64,000 nucleotides of DNA, taken from assembly GCF_002217985.1 (NCBI RefSeq), contig NZ_BCMI01000009.1, positions 1 through 64,000 on the forward strand, read 5' to 3'. The position numbers and the translations under genes are program-made. The notes beneath the pieces were generated by a model. The model was not told the DNA's origin. It did not search any database and saw only the letters and a list, made by a program, of their open reading frames with translations. Below are positions 1 to 8,772 of this stretch, in pieces. This DNA is from Secundilactobacillus pentosiphilus (GTDB lineage: Bacteria; Bacillota; Bacilli; Lactobacillales; Lactobacillaceae). Positions within the stretch are counted from its first letter, which is position 1. Each line of letters starts with the position of its first letter.

Positions 1-57
1 GATTTAATCGTAACATGTGAGGACCTCGTGTCCTTTTATAATTTCCTAAAACCAATC

Positions 58-90
58 AAAAAACTGGCATTGGTTATTCACCAATACCAG
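58..90 (-). terminator. Rho-independent terminator after the NmrA-like gene
   Basis: On the minus strand an 11-bp stem (CTGGTATTGGT with ACCAATGCCAG, one mismatch) with a 5-nt loop is followed by six T. It lies 34 bp past the stop of the oxidoreductase gene and fits as the end of the marR-oxidoreductase transcript. Confidence 0.8.
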
Positions 91-123
91 AAATTGTAGA
101 CCCGAAATTTTTTAATTACTGAT

Positions 124-1017
124 TCACTTAGTTGAAACGCCTTTGTAAATACCTAAACGCTTTGCTTCACGTTCCAGATATGAGTGCAATGTTCGTGGCT
201 TGTGATCCAATAGCGCTTCAAGTGTAAATGAAGAACTATCCCAGCCCCATTTACGCATGGTGCGAACTAGGCGAATGAAGGCTTCGTATGAATAACTGTC
301 TCCACCATGGAAGTATTGTGGCCAATAATCAGCCAGATGATCTTCATCGACATATTCAGCAGTGATCTTTTTACCCGTAACTTCAGTCATCATATCAGCA
401 ACTTCGTAACTGTTTAATTTTTCATTGCAAAGCTGGTAAACACCCTTATCAAAGTATTCTGGACGGTCAAGAACCTTTAAAATAACATCGGCTTCATCAA
501 GCGCGTCAAACCATGACATACGCTTGTCAAGCGGGGTGTAGTTAGGGAATTTACCCAACTTGTAGAATTGTTCCAAGAAGACATCGTGGTTATAACCAGA
601 TGGTTGCAAAACAGTCCATAACATGTGGCTTTCGAAACCACGGTATAACAAGTAATGTTCAACCTTTTTCTTCATCATATGATGTAATTTAGTATCCAAG
701 TTAGGGAAGAGGACAGAAATATCGATAAATTGCTTAACGCCTTCCTTGATGGCGGCATCAATAGCAATTTTACCCATGACATATTCTTGGAATGAGAACA
801 GGGTAGGGATGTAAACCACTTGGTCGACACCCTTCATTGCTTTCTCCACTTGATCAGCTTTAGTAGCATCAATAACCATGGTCTCTTTAACACCTTTTGA
901 CTGATAGTCGGCCACCTTCGGATTGATATCCACTGCACGAATGTCAACACCATGTTGTGCTAAATAAGGGACGATTTGACGGCCAACAGAACCACAAGCA
1001 CTTGTAATTAGTAGCAT
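124..1017 (-). CDS. NmrA-like NAD(P)-binding oxidoreductase (atypical SDR)
   Basis: A 297-residue protein that opens with a Rossmann nucleotide-binding strand and glycine motif (TSACGSVGRQI, residues 5-15), followed by an acidic residue after the second strand (VDIN), as in NmrA/HSCARG and NAD-dependent epimerase-like proteins. No canonical YxxxK catalytic pair is obvious in the expected place, which suits the atypical NmrA group, often redox sensors or quinone reductases. The ATG start has GGAGG 8 bases upstream. It lies 22 bp downstream of a MarR-family gene on the same strand, so it is probably that regulator's target and shares its promoter. The substrate cannot be told from sequence. Confidence 0.8.
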   Translation of the reverse strand: MLLITSACGSVGRQIVPYLAQHGVDIRAVDINPKVADYQSKGVKETMVIDATKADQVEKAMKGVDQVVYIPTLFSFQEYVMGKIAIDAAIKEGVKQFIDISVLFPNLDTKLHHMMKKKVEHYLLYRGFESHMLWTVLQPSGYNHDVFLEQFYKLGKFPNYTPLDKRMSWFDALDEADVILKVLDRPEYFDKGVYQLCNEKLNSYEVADMMTEVTGKKITAEYVDEDHLADYWPQYFHGGDSYSYEAFIRLVRTMRKWGWDSSSFTLEALLDHKPRTLHSYLEREAKRLGIYKGVSTK

Positions 1018-1039
1018 AATAACTGCCTCCTAGACTTAA

Positions 1040-1471
1040 TTAGTTTTCGAGATTCTTCAAAATCTTTTGCATGAAAGTGAGTCCCAATTTTAATTCAGAA
1101 TCACTTAAACCGGATCTGATCTCTTCTTCTAATTGATCAGCTGAATCAAGGAGTGCTGCCTGCTGAGATAATGCCTCAGAGGTAAGTACAATTTGTTTAC
1201 TCCGCGCATCGTCTGGGTTAGGTACCCGTTTAACAAAGCCTTTCGTCTCAAGTTGATGCAAGAGTCGGGTAACAGTAGGGCTGGAAAGCCGAAACTGTTT
1301 TTCTAAATCTACCTGGCGAATAATCCGATCCTGATTAACAAACAAGCAGGATAGAAGATTGAATTGCGGTTGAGTCAGCTGATATTGAGCCAGAAGGTGA
1401 TTACTCTTTTTGTCAAACTCGATTGCAGCTTCTTTCAAAAAAATACCAATGCAATTCCTTTGATTCAGCAA
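1040..1471 (-). CDS. MarR-family transcriptional regulator
   Basis: About 143 residues with the MarR winged-helix pattern: helices near residues 40-60, recognition segment LSSPTVTRLLHQLETKGFVKR, and a wing holding the conserved DDAR (PNPDDARSKQIVLT). The reading frame runs up to a TTG at 1504, but the only good ribosome site (GGGGGG, 7 bases ahead) points to the TTG at 1471, so I place the start there. The next gene is an NmrA-like oxidoreductase 22 bp downstream in the same transcript. Two palindromes at the promoter are likely its own operators. The pair looks like a regulator-plus-oxidoreductase module responding to an electrophile, quinone or phenolic, which is inference. Confidence 0.88.
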   Translation of the reverse strand: MLNQRNCIGIFLKEAAIEFDKKSNHLLAQYQLTQPQFNLLSCLFVNQDRIIRQVDLEKQFRLSSPTVTRLLHQLETKGFVKRVPNPDDARSKQIVLTSEALSQQAALLDSADQLEEEIRSGLSDSELKLGLTFMQKILKNLEN

Positions 1472-1504
1472 GTCATTACCCCCCAAACGCAGATTATGAG
1501 TCAA

Positions 1505-1575
1505 ATAGTTAGCTAGCTAGGATTCATTACCATTATCTTAGCATGCTAGGATTATTTTGCAACCATTTTGCTGGA
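1505..1575 (-). promoter_or_regulatory. Promoter with twin MarR-type operators
   Basis: Two near-identical 16-mers, TTAGCTAGCTAGGATT (1509-1524) and TTAGCATGCTAGGATT (1538-1553), each contain a perfect 10-bp palindrome and are spaced 29 bp apart, about three helical turns. On the minus strand the upstream copy falls between a TTGCAA -35-like box and a GATAAT -10-like box. That placement is what autoregulating MarR repressors use. The operator role is inferred from position and symmetry. Confidence 0.6.
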
Positions 1576-1684
1576 GTCGCATTTATCGGGGAAAAGCAAG
1601 TTTCTAACAATTTTTCCGTATCAAACTAGGTTTCACAAAAGCAGCCTAAGGGCTTTGTGAGTCCCGTTTTTTGGATATTTAAGC

Positions 1685-1884
1685 TTAATAAGCAGAAACC
1701 GTCATACCATAAGGTAAAGTTGTTAAAATTTTTAACGAAGTAACATCTAAAAGTCGGTTTAAAAACTTTTCAGCATCGTTTTCCATAGCTTCAAGATTTA
1801 AAATTGGTGCGATTTGATGCTGTGTTAAAGCATCCGTCAAGGTGATGTGGTGTGATTGTGCGTGGCGTTACGAATTTTAGCCAT
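1685..1884 (-). pseudogene. Relic of an unidentified protein-coding gene (C-terminal part)
   Basis: On the minus strand one frame reads as a plausible protein end (contains LTQHQIAPILNLEAM and LKILTTLPYGMTVSAY, then TAA at 1685). An ATG at 1884 begins MAKIRNATHNH in another frame, so the two parts need a frameshift to join. The family was not recognised. The AT-rich, gene-poor surroundings and the broken frame suggest debris of an accessory gene. The stretch from 1575 to 2016 otherwise shows no gene. Confidence 0.4.
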
Positions 1885-2016
1885 GGTTAGTAATTCTTTA
1901 CAGTTATTTTTGAATTGAAATCAGTGTACTGAAATTGTCTTGAAGAAGTCACAAATAGCAGATTAATTGCCAATTTTATGGTGTTATAAGATCTTAGTAG
2001 CTGGTTTTCAGCAGAT

Positions 2017-2042
2017 AAAAACGACTACCATTTAAGTAGTCG
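2017..2042 (-). terminator. Terminator of the jet operon, overlapping the jetD stop codon
   Basis: On the minus strand CGACTAC and GTAGTCG form a perfect 7-bp stem with a 7-nt loop, followed by TTTTTAT. The loop contains the TAA stop of jetD, so the operon ends immediately at translation termination. Confidence 0.75.
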
Positions 2043-2852
2043 TTGCAAGTTGCTGTTCAATTAATTGGCAGTAATCATTGAGTAGTTCTTCTTGTTCAAC
2101 GTAGATTCCGGAACTATGAATCCGGTCAATTTGTAGCTGCAAAGCGGGTTCCGCTAATTGAATGTGTTTGGTACGTTTGGAATCGCGATGCACGCCATTG
2201 ATGACCCAGCGATTGACACGATTAATGTTTTGTAATTGAAGAAAGCAGTCAATACTAGTTTGCTGTAGTTTGACAAACGTGTTGGCGGCAATTTTGATCC
2301 CAATCGTGTCAAGATCGCCCAGGTAATGTAACGCAACTCCATTTTTTTCCAATAACTGTAACAGTTCGATTATACTGGGGTTACGGTTGTTACCATTACC
2401 GCAAATCAATGCGGCTTGCGGTAGTCGAAACATCAGTTCAATGAAGACGTTAGCATTTTCAATAATGTAGACGTGCTTAGTTTGCGTGTTGAAATAGGGG
2501 ATTATATTCTGTTTTAATTGCTGTGAATTTAGGGTAGTGGGTTCTGGCAAGCCATTTTGAATAATGTTTGTGCTAGTGACATTACCAGTAATAAGATTCA
2601 GTTGGCGAAACGGTACATCATTATCGAACCAGTCTTTTAGTATCTGATTAAAATAGTGACGCAACTGTTTTGCTTGAGGACTGTGATTGTCAATTAACGT
2701 GTGGGCGGGTAGACCACACTTGGAAGTTTCTAACATTAATGTTCCTAGGGGCTGATGTTGAGCTATTTTATTGAATAATGATTCGAGCCGCGCCGCCCCA
2801 GACGGTGCGTTCTTGTGACATTTTTTTCGTAGGCTTGTTGATAATCAGTCAT
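2032..2852 (-). CDS. jetD: JetD-like TOPRIM nuclease subunit of a Wadjet complex, frameshifted
   Basis: The true start is the ATG at 2852, preceded by AAGGAGA and 13 bp after the jetC stop. It encodes MTDYQQAYEK and then runs off-frame: at 2821-2827 (seven A on the coding strand) a -1 shift is needed to continue into the long frame, giving about 273 residues. A 234-residue piece is also readable alone from an ATG at 2736. The restored protein has a TOPRIM-like core: an invariant Glu in YIIENANVF (about residue 132) and a DxD in YLGDLDTIGIKIA (about 180-182), with CGNGNN between them. This resembles DUF2399/DUF2220 JetD C-terminal domains. In Wadjet, JetD cleaves the plasmid after JetABC loop extrusion. 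It is shorter than the roughly 400 residues usual for JetD, so the N-terminal DNA-binding part is compact. The frameshift may be recoding, phase variation, inactivation or a read error. Confidence 0.72.
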
Positions 2853-2865
2853 TTCAATGTCTCCT

Positions 2866-5800
2866 TTATGCAGTCCAATCGCCAATAATAGCAAGACTGT
2901 TGATTGGGAAATTTCCGTTAGTGGAATCACCCTTTTTGATTTCATAAATACGATTTGCAACACCATCTTCCAATAAAACAGCGTAGTCATTATTTGGTTT
3001 GGTAATTATGACTGAGAATTGAAAAGTCTTAAAAATGTTCAGTAAATTATTGGCATTTTGAACATCAAATTTACTTCCAAATTCATCCATGAATAGCAGT
3101 CGTGGTGCGTCTGATTTACTGCATTCGTCCAGGATCAATTTAGGAATGAGCATTAACAAAATTAAAGTTGCTTGTGACCGTTCAGCCCCAGAACCGGTAC
3201 TGCTAACAAAGTTATTGTCGACAATTTCGTATTTGCCAGTAGCTTCGCTAAAAATCATGACACTAAGCGTTGACCAAGTACGGTAATCCAGATCTTTTTC
3301 CAGCTGTTCCAAGCGGGTGAGTCCGTCGAGATTCTTAGCGTCGGCTTCTTTGCGCTGCCGTTCAAGTAATTCTTGAACAAACTGTTTAAACAGTGGTTTT
3401 TCTTCGTTACCAGCGTCTTTAATCTCGGCCAGCAAAGCGGGATTAATGACTTTGGCCTTTTTATTATTTTGATACCCTTGGCTGTAATCCAAATCAACTT
3501 GGATTTTAATACCAGTCAGGGTTTGGTTTTGCATCAGCGCAGCGTTAATGGTGTCAATGTACTCTTGCTGGTCTAAAATCATTAAAGCAACGGTTTTACA
3601 GTAAGCGTCGAGTTCATCATTAACTAAGGTATTGGTTTGATCGACGGGGATATAATCAATAACATTTTGCTTGAGAGCCATTACGTCAAAGCCAGTCGTC
3701 CAAATATTGTCATCGTTTTGTTCAATGGCTTCGCCTTGTTCAAGGGTTAAATCAGATAAACCAATTGCTTGGAGCAAATCGTTAATAGTTTTATTTTCAA
3801 GGCTTGGATATTGGCTATACGGTGGTTTAATTAAACGGTTAATTTTTTTCAGAAATCTGTCTGCTTGTTCTTTACAATTTGCTATATCTGCATTAATCGT
3901 TGGTTGTTTTACATGATGCTGTTTAGCGTATTCGTCATATTCTTGAAAGGTTTGAGTTAGCCAAGGCCGGGCATTCTTTAGACGCACGGTAATTTGTTGC
4001 TTTAGTTCGGCAACTTGTTTCGTTAGTTGAGTTTGTAAGTTAGCCGTTTTGGTTTGCTCATGTTTAACAACTGCTGATTCACCTTTTAGGCTGATGATTT
4101 CGTTATCTAAGGTTTTAATCACATTCTTGCTTTCGACAATTTGACTATCTAAATCTTGGTCAATGAGCTGTTTAAATTCTGTAATTTTGTCCTTTGCTTG
4201 ATTAATGATTGCTTGATATAATTTCGCTTCTTCGTTTAATTTATCAATGTCAATTTGGTCTACTTGATTGTTTAATTCAGCTACATCAGCGGTTTGTTGT
4301 TTGATTTGGCTGGTTAATTTTTCCACATTTTCATAAATTTGAACAATGGTATCAACGAGGGTTTGAATAGCTTGCTGCTGGTCAGTTGCTATATTCCAGT
4401 CAGGATTAGCTTGTTTTAGTTGATTGATTTGTGCTAGTAAGTCAGTACCATTCTGATCAACTGTTTTTAAAGCTGATTGGTGAATTTGAGCGTTATCAGC
4501 TAACAATTTGGTTTCATATTGTGGCTCTGGTAATGGTGCTAAGATTTGGGTAATGCTTTGATCTAAATCAGCTTTAGTTGATTGGAACAAGCGACTATAG
4601 TCATTGGCTTGTTGCCAACGCTTATTTAAGTTAGCCAGTTCTCGCTGAGTATCTTTGATAGTATGAAGTTGCTTTTTTATATTATTGAGTTGTGGTATAA
4701 ATTCAATGTCTCGTGTGGTTAAGAGTGGTGCCAAACTAGGGTAATTATTAACGGCTGTTTTCAAAGATTGTGTTTGTTCTTTGCCGTGTTTCTTGGATTT
4801 CGCTAGTTGTTCTTTAGAGTCATCTAATTCATGTTGCTGATGAATTACTTGAGTTGTTAATTGACGATATTTTGTTTGTAAACCATCATTCTGTTTTAAA
4901 TTGCTTTCATTTTGACAGATAATACCTTCTTGGAGATTAATCTTGCTGTTAATATCGGTTTGGCTTAATTTTTTTCTGGTTAAATCTTCTTGTTCATGAT
5001 GGGCGTCGTCTGATTGGCTTTGTTTATCGGTGATTTGTATTTCTAATTGGTTTAATTTGGTCTTCAATTCGTTTTGAGTGTGTTCAAAATTAGTTAAATG
5101 CTCATTTTTGTCATGGTAATCAATCCATAGCTCACCCCGTAATGACCATTGGTTAAGTTCAGAAAGAGTTTTTGCAATTTGATCTAAACGACCTGGTTTG
5201 GTTAAATCTTCGGGGTCACCGATCAATTCGTCATAATTCTTTTTACGTTTTTCATAGGCGCGTTGAGCGTCAAATTTGTCGATCATCGCTATAATGATGT
5301 CATTAGGTATCGGGCTTTGCACGTTGCTCAAAGCTCGTTGAGCTGGTGAGATATCATCAGATCCGGCAACTAGATTAGAGGTCATCAATACTTGGTAGGT
5401 ACGGGCAAGTTGATTTAAGGTAGCTTTATCACAACCATAAATATGTGCAGCTACATAGTTGGTGTAGTCTTCACTATCTTGGTTGCCGGTCGGGGCAATA
5501 AAACTATTGAACTTTTCGCCAAATTTAACTTGATTTTGGTCAATAAATTCATCACGATCAAGTGATGGGATAAATTTATTGGGTTGTTCTTCAACATCAT
5601 CTTTTAAAGTAATTGGACGCAAGTCGTCTTTGCTGTTACCTTCAATGACGAAGAACCATTTTTTTGTTCTTTTGGGAAATCCTTGATTGACGTGGGCACC
5701 AACACCTAAAACCACGGTCCGTTTCTTGGACCGTAAAATGATGTAAGAATAGCCAGTTCGTTCTGGTTGCGGATTGGTCATGCCTAATATCATGGTTTCA

Positions 5801-6066
5801 AAGGTACGGACTTGTTTACTGTTGTCGTGTTGCTTGGCCTTCTTATCAACATCTTCCATTCCAGGGGCCGTGTTGAATGAGGGTTTCTTGGTCAGCCCAT
5901 TAATCAGCATGGGAAAAAAACAGTTCACCAACATGGTTTTTCCTACTGTGTTGATACCTACTAAAGCAAGATTGCCGTTGTCTAGGGGCTTCAAATCGAG
6001 ATTATGATAGTGATTGAAATTTCGTAAACTATAGCAAATGGGAGTTAGGGTTTTATTTAGGGTCAT
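2866..6066 (-). CDS. jetC: JetC-like SMC/MukB-type ATPase of a Wadjet complex
   Basis: A 1066-residue ABC-type ATPase with SMC architecture. The Walker A is GINTVGKT (residues 37-44) next to the N-terminus. A long Gln/Lys/Glu/Asp-rich coiled coil fills roughly residues 270-750, interrupted by a short hinge-like zone. A degenerate signature (SSTGSGAERSQA, about 955-966) and Walker B RLLFMDEFG (Asp994-Glu995) lie at the C-terminus, with IITKPNN in the place of the H-loop. In Wadjet this motor subunit extrudes DNA loops on small circular DNA. The start ATG overlaps the jetB stop by four bases (ATGA) and jetD follows 13 bp later, so the four genes are translationally linked. RecN and SbcC are excluded by the MukB-like head and the jet neighbours. 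Confidence 0.85.
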   Translation of the reverse strand: MTLNKTLTPICYSLRNFNHYHNLDLKPLDNGNLALVGINTVGKTMLVNCFFPMLINGLTKKPSFNTAPGMEDVDKKAKQHDNSKQVRTFETMILGMTNPQPERTGYSYIILRSKKRTVVLGVGAHVNQGFPKRTKKWFFVIEGNSKDDLRPITLKDDVEEQPNKFIPSLDRDEFIDQNQVKFGEKFNSFIAPTGNQDSEDYTNYVAAHIYGCDKATLNQLARTYQVLMTSNLVAGSDDISPAQRALSNVQSPIPNDIIIAMIDKFDAQRAYEKRKKNYDELIGDPEDLTKPGRLDQIAKTLSELNQWSLRGELWIDYHDKNEHLTNFEHTQNELKTKLNQLEIQITDKQSQSDDAHHEQEDLTRKKLSQTDINSKINLQEGIICQNESNLKQNDGLQTKYRQLTTQVIHQQHELDDSKEQLAKSKKHGKEQTQSLKTAVNNYPSLAPLLTTRDIEFIPQLNNIKKQLHTIKDTQRELANLNKRWQQANDYSRLFQSTKADLDQSITQILAPLPEPQYETKLLADNAQIHQSALKTVDQNGTDLLAQINQLKQANPDWNIATDQQQAIQTLVDTIVQIYENVEKLTSQIKQQTADVAELNNQVDQIDIDKLNEEAKLYQAIINQAKDKITEFKQLIDQDLDSQIVESKNVIKTLDNEIISLKGESAVVKHEQTKTANLQTQLTKQVAELKQQITVRLKNARPWLTQTFQEYDEYAKQHHVKQPTINADIANCKEQADRFLKKINRLIKPPYSQYPSLENKTINDLLQAIGLSDLTLEQGEAIEQNDDNIWTTGFDVMALKQNVIDYIPVDQTNTLVNDELDAYCKTVALMILDQQEYIDTINAALMQNQTLTGIKIQVDLDYSQGYQNNKKAKVINPALLAEIKDAGNEEKPLFKQFVQELLERQRKEADAKNLDGLTRLEQLEKDLDYRTWSTLSVMIFSEATGKYEIVDNNFVSSTGSGAERSQATLILLMLIPKLILDECSKSDAPRLLFMDEFGSKFDVQNANNLLNIFKTFQFSVIITKPNNDYAVLLEDGVANRIYEIKKGDSTNGNFPINSLAIIGDWTA

Positions 6067-7259
6067 TGTGATTTCCTTTCATAAGCAGGAATAGGGGAGA
6101 CTGATCGTTTATGCAATTTAACGCGCTTAAATCGCCGAACATTGCCAGTATTGCGTTGGTGATAGCATCGGATTTTAGTTTGGTTCTCTTGCGTGACAGC
6201 GTTAATTGTTCGGGCAACGTTAGTAGTGCAACCAGCATTTGTGCGATTATTAACGATTTCAAAGCGTGGTACCAACGTGGTTTGCACGAACAAATCGTCT
6301 ATTCGTTTAATCAAATGCAGCTCTTTTAATTTGGCCCAAGTGTCGTTACGATAAACCGTTACAGCTACGTTTGGATAACGGTTGGTTATTTCAATGTCGA
6401 TTACTTGGCTTAATTGTTGTTTGGTATAACCCGTAATTGGAATCTTTTTGCTGACCACAATTGCTAATTGCACGGCTTTTGCTTGATATTTGTGGGTATT
6501 TTCATTCAGCAAAATAGCGTATTCGTTAGTCATTTCTAAAGTGTAACCAGGAAAATCTTCCCATGCACTAGCGATGCGACCGCGGTATTGTTGCGCATAT
6601 TTCCAAAGTTCAGGATCCACGTCATTATCTAAATAGTAGCGAGTCATTATCAGCTGATTAAAGCGTTGAAGATTTTCATTTTTAGGAAATTCTTCGTTAG
6701 TTATTTTGGCACTTAGGTATTGCACGATTAAGGTCGCAAAATCGAAGAAATGGCGGTTATAGATGTAGTAATTTTCGATTACTTGGTCGGCACTGTTGTC
6801 ACTGACAAAATTTTGGGTACTTAAAACGTGAAATTGGTCAATTAATAACGTTTTAATCCGGTCGGCTAACATATTTAAGGTATTCGACGATTCATCCTGG
6901 GTAATGTTTTGCTTTAAGAGAACTTGATTCACTGCGAGTAGCAGTTGGTCGTGGCCAATAGTCTGGCTCACCGTGTTGTTGTCAATAATCGCTTGAATAC
7001 TAGCTAAGACAATTTGGGTATCTAAAGTAGCTAGGGGCATTTTGTTAGCGATTAACAGCAAGCAGTCATTGCTGTGGTTAATGCGATAATTGAACATCTC
7101 TTTTAAAAAACGGTCTACTCTATAGGGATTTCGGAGATAATCATGAATTCGTTTGTTGTTACTTTGTGCATTATCACGGACAGTCATAATGCCATTTTTA
7201 AATAACTCAGTGATTAACTCGTGTTCGGTTTGTTTCAAGTGGTAGTTGCCTTCAGCCAT
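6063..7259 (-). CDS. jetB: JetB-like (MukE-type) subunit of a Wadjet complex
   Basis: A 398-residue protein lying between jetA and jetC with overlaps on both sides (8 bp with jetA, 4 bp with jetC). There is no catalytic motif. The predicted character is helical with winged-helix segments, ending in a basic tail. In Wadjet the second gene encodes the MukE-like KITE protein that binds the kleisin JetA. At about 400 residues it is closer in size to the longer type II JetB (DUF2398-like) than to the short type I protein of about 200 residues. The assignment rests mainly on position, size and the unmistakable jetC next door. Confidence 0.72.
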   Translation of the reverse strand: MAEGNYHLKQTEHELITELFKNGIMTVRDNAQSNNKRIHDYLRNPYRVDRFLKEMFNYRINHSNDCLLLIANKMPLATLDTQIVLASIQAIIDNNTVSQTIGHDQLLLAVNQVLLKQNITQDESSNTLNMLADRIKTLLIDQFHVLSTQNFVSDNSADQVIENYYIYNRHFFDFATLIVQYLSAKITNEEFPKNENLQRFNQLIMTRYYLDNDVDPELWKYAQQYRGRIASAWEDFPGYTLEMTNEYAILLNENTHKYQAKAVQLAIVVSKKIPITGYTKQQLSQVIDIEITNRYPNVAVTVYRNDTWAKLKELHLIKRIDDLFVQTTLVPRFEIVNNRTNAGCTTNVARTINAVTQENQTKIRCYHQRNTGNVRRFKRVKLHKRSVSPIPAYERKSQ

Positions 7260-8772
7260 TAGATGACACCTTCTTTAGTTGATAAAGTGCCTGATAAGGT
7301 AGGATTAAACGATATTGGTCTTTTTGACAATGGATGCTTACGGGTTGGTGTTGGATTGGCAAACTGCCTTGCAGCTTCAGATCATACAAAATCACCGGTG
7401 AATTAGGCGCGCTTTTAACTTGCGGGGTCGTTGAGGTAATGAGCTTTAAGATGAGGTCCCGCGTTTCTGGATATTGAATTTCAATATCATGGTCAAGCTT
7501 TAATTGATATTGTGCGTTGAGTAATTGGGTAAATTCTTGATGAATTTTAGCACTTCGCTGGTTATCAACCACTGGTGGTTGGCTGTAATCATGAGGTCGG
7601 TTTGGTACTCGGCTTTGTGGCCGGTTTAAAGTTTCGTAGACTACTGGCGGTAGTTGTTGCGCCGTAGCTAGATCACTAAGTTCTTCTTCCCGATCTTTGG
7701 GAAGATGAGCCGGAGTGAGTAATCGTAAAGTGAGGTCATCTGATTTTTGTAGAAAATCTTTGATTTTGTTCGACAATTCGGCTTTCGCGTTAGATACAGT
7801 AACTAAGTTATTTTGAAATCGCATTAATTGAGTCTTAATCGTGTTAATGGTGTTATTAATCCGATAGATGGAATGCGGGTTATTGTTGGCAACCGTGGCA
7901 TTAGGACTAAAATCCCGGACGATGTGCTCTAGCGTTTGCTCAATGATTTTACTGTTGTTAGCTCTGAGTTCGTTTAGTTCTTCAATTGTTTTATTCACGT
8001 TAATATCTGCGAGGTCGTCTTCTCCGCTATCAGCAATGGTGGTGATATAATCTTTGCTATTTTGCGGTTTGAGTAAGCTGTATACTTTCTGATTGAGGGC
8101 CAGCATTTGTTCAAAATGCGGGATAGCTTCAGCATTGAGTTTTTGAATTAATTTATCAACATCTTCTGGTTGGTCATTTTGATAATAGAGCTTTCTTAAT
8201 AACACATTAAGCTCGGTGTCAAGGCGTTTCATCCCGTTAACAATATCATTATGAACGTCGCTAAAACGTTTAAACGCACCGCTGAAATTACTTTGAGCAG
8301 TTTGATTCTCTAATTGGTTTTGGTCTAATTTATAAAGAATGTTGACTAACGTGGCGTATTCATCAAATAATGCCGGGTCAAGTTTGGTTTCTTGAATAAT
8401 ATCGGCATGGTTTTCAATGAATTCTAATGTGTCGGCACCACGACTAGTAACGGTATACATATCTTTCATTTCGGTTAGCCCAATCCGGCGTTTTTGATTG
8501 GTGCTAAATAAGTTAACGTGTTCAGCTTGGCGGTCCATTAAATGGGCGCCACATAAGTTATCCAAAATAACTTGAACCGTTGCTCTAGGAATCGTATCTC
8601 GTCCTAAACGCACGTCTAGGGTCTTAATGATGGTTTCAATGGTGAATTGGGTGTCTGATTCATTACGGATCCAATTTATCATTTGATAGGTTTGTACACT
8701 GTAATGTGGCTTACCGCCTAATGTAATGCCTGATTGCAACAACTGAATTAGAGCTGGAGATAGATTATTCAC
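7252..8772 (-). CDS. jetA: JetA-like (MukF-type kleisin) subunit of a Wadjet complex
   Basis: About 506 residues and the first gene of the operon. The frame is open to a TTG at 8796, but the ribosome site AAAGGGG sits 9 bases before the GTG at 8772, which I take as the start. The N-terminal 130 residues look like a winged-helix dimer domain (YSVQTYQMINWIRNE, then TVTSRGADTLEFI). A long helical middle follows (about 170-370) and then a small C-terminal domain, the layout of MukF/JetA kleisins that bridge the SMC heads. The stop overlaps the jetB start. The operon is AT-richer than the housekeeping genes from 11200 on, which suggests horizontal acquisition. Confidence 0.72.
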   Translation of the reverse strand: MNNLSPALIQLLQSGITLGGKPHYSVQTYQMINWIRNESDTQFTIETIIKTLDVRLGRDTIPRATVQVILDNLCGAHLMDRQAEHVNLFSTNQKRRIGLTEMKDMYTVTSRGADTLEFIENHADIIQETKLDPALFDEYATLVNILYKLDQNQLENQTAQSNFSGAFKRFSDVHNDIVNGMKRLDTELNVLLRKLYYQNDQPEDVDKLIQKLNAEAIPHFEQMLALNQKVYSLLKPQNSKDYITTIADSGEDDLADINVNKTIEELNELRANNSKIIEQTLEHIVRDFSPNATVANNNPHSIYRINNTINTIKTQLMRFQNNLVTVSNAKAELSNKIKDFLQKSDDLTLRLLTPAHLPKDREEELSDLATAQQLPPVVYETLNRPQSRVPNRPHDYSQPPVVDNQRSAKIHQEFTQLLNAQYQLKLDHDIEIQYPETRDLILKLITSTTPQVKSAPNSPVILYDLKLQGSLPIQHQPVSIHCQKDQYRLILPYQALYQLKKVSSNG

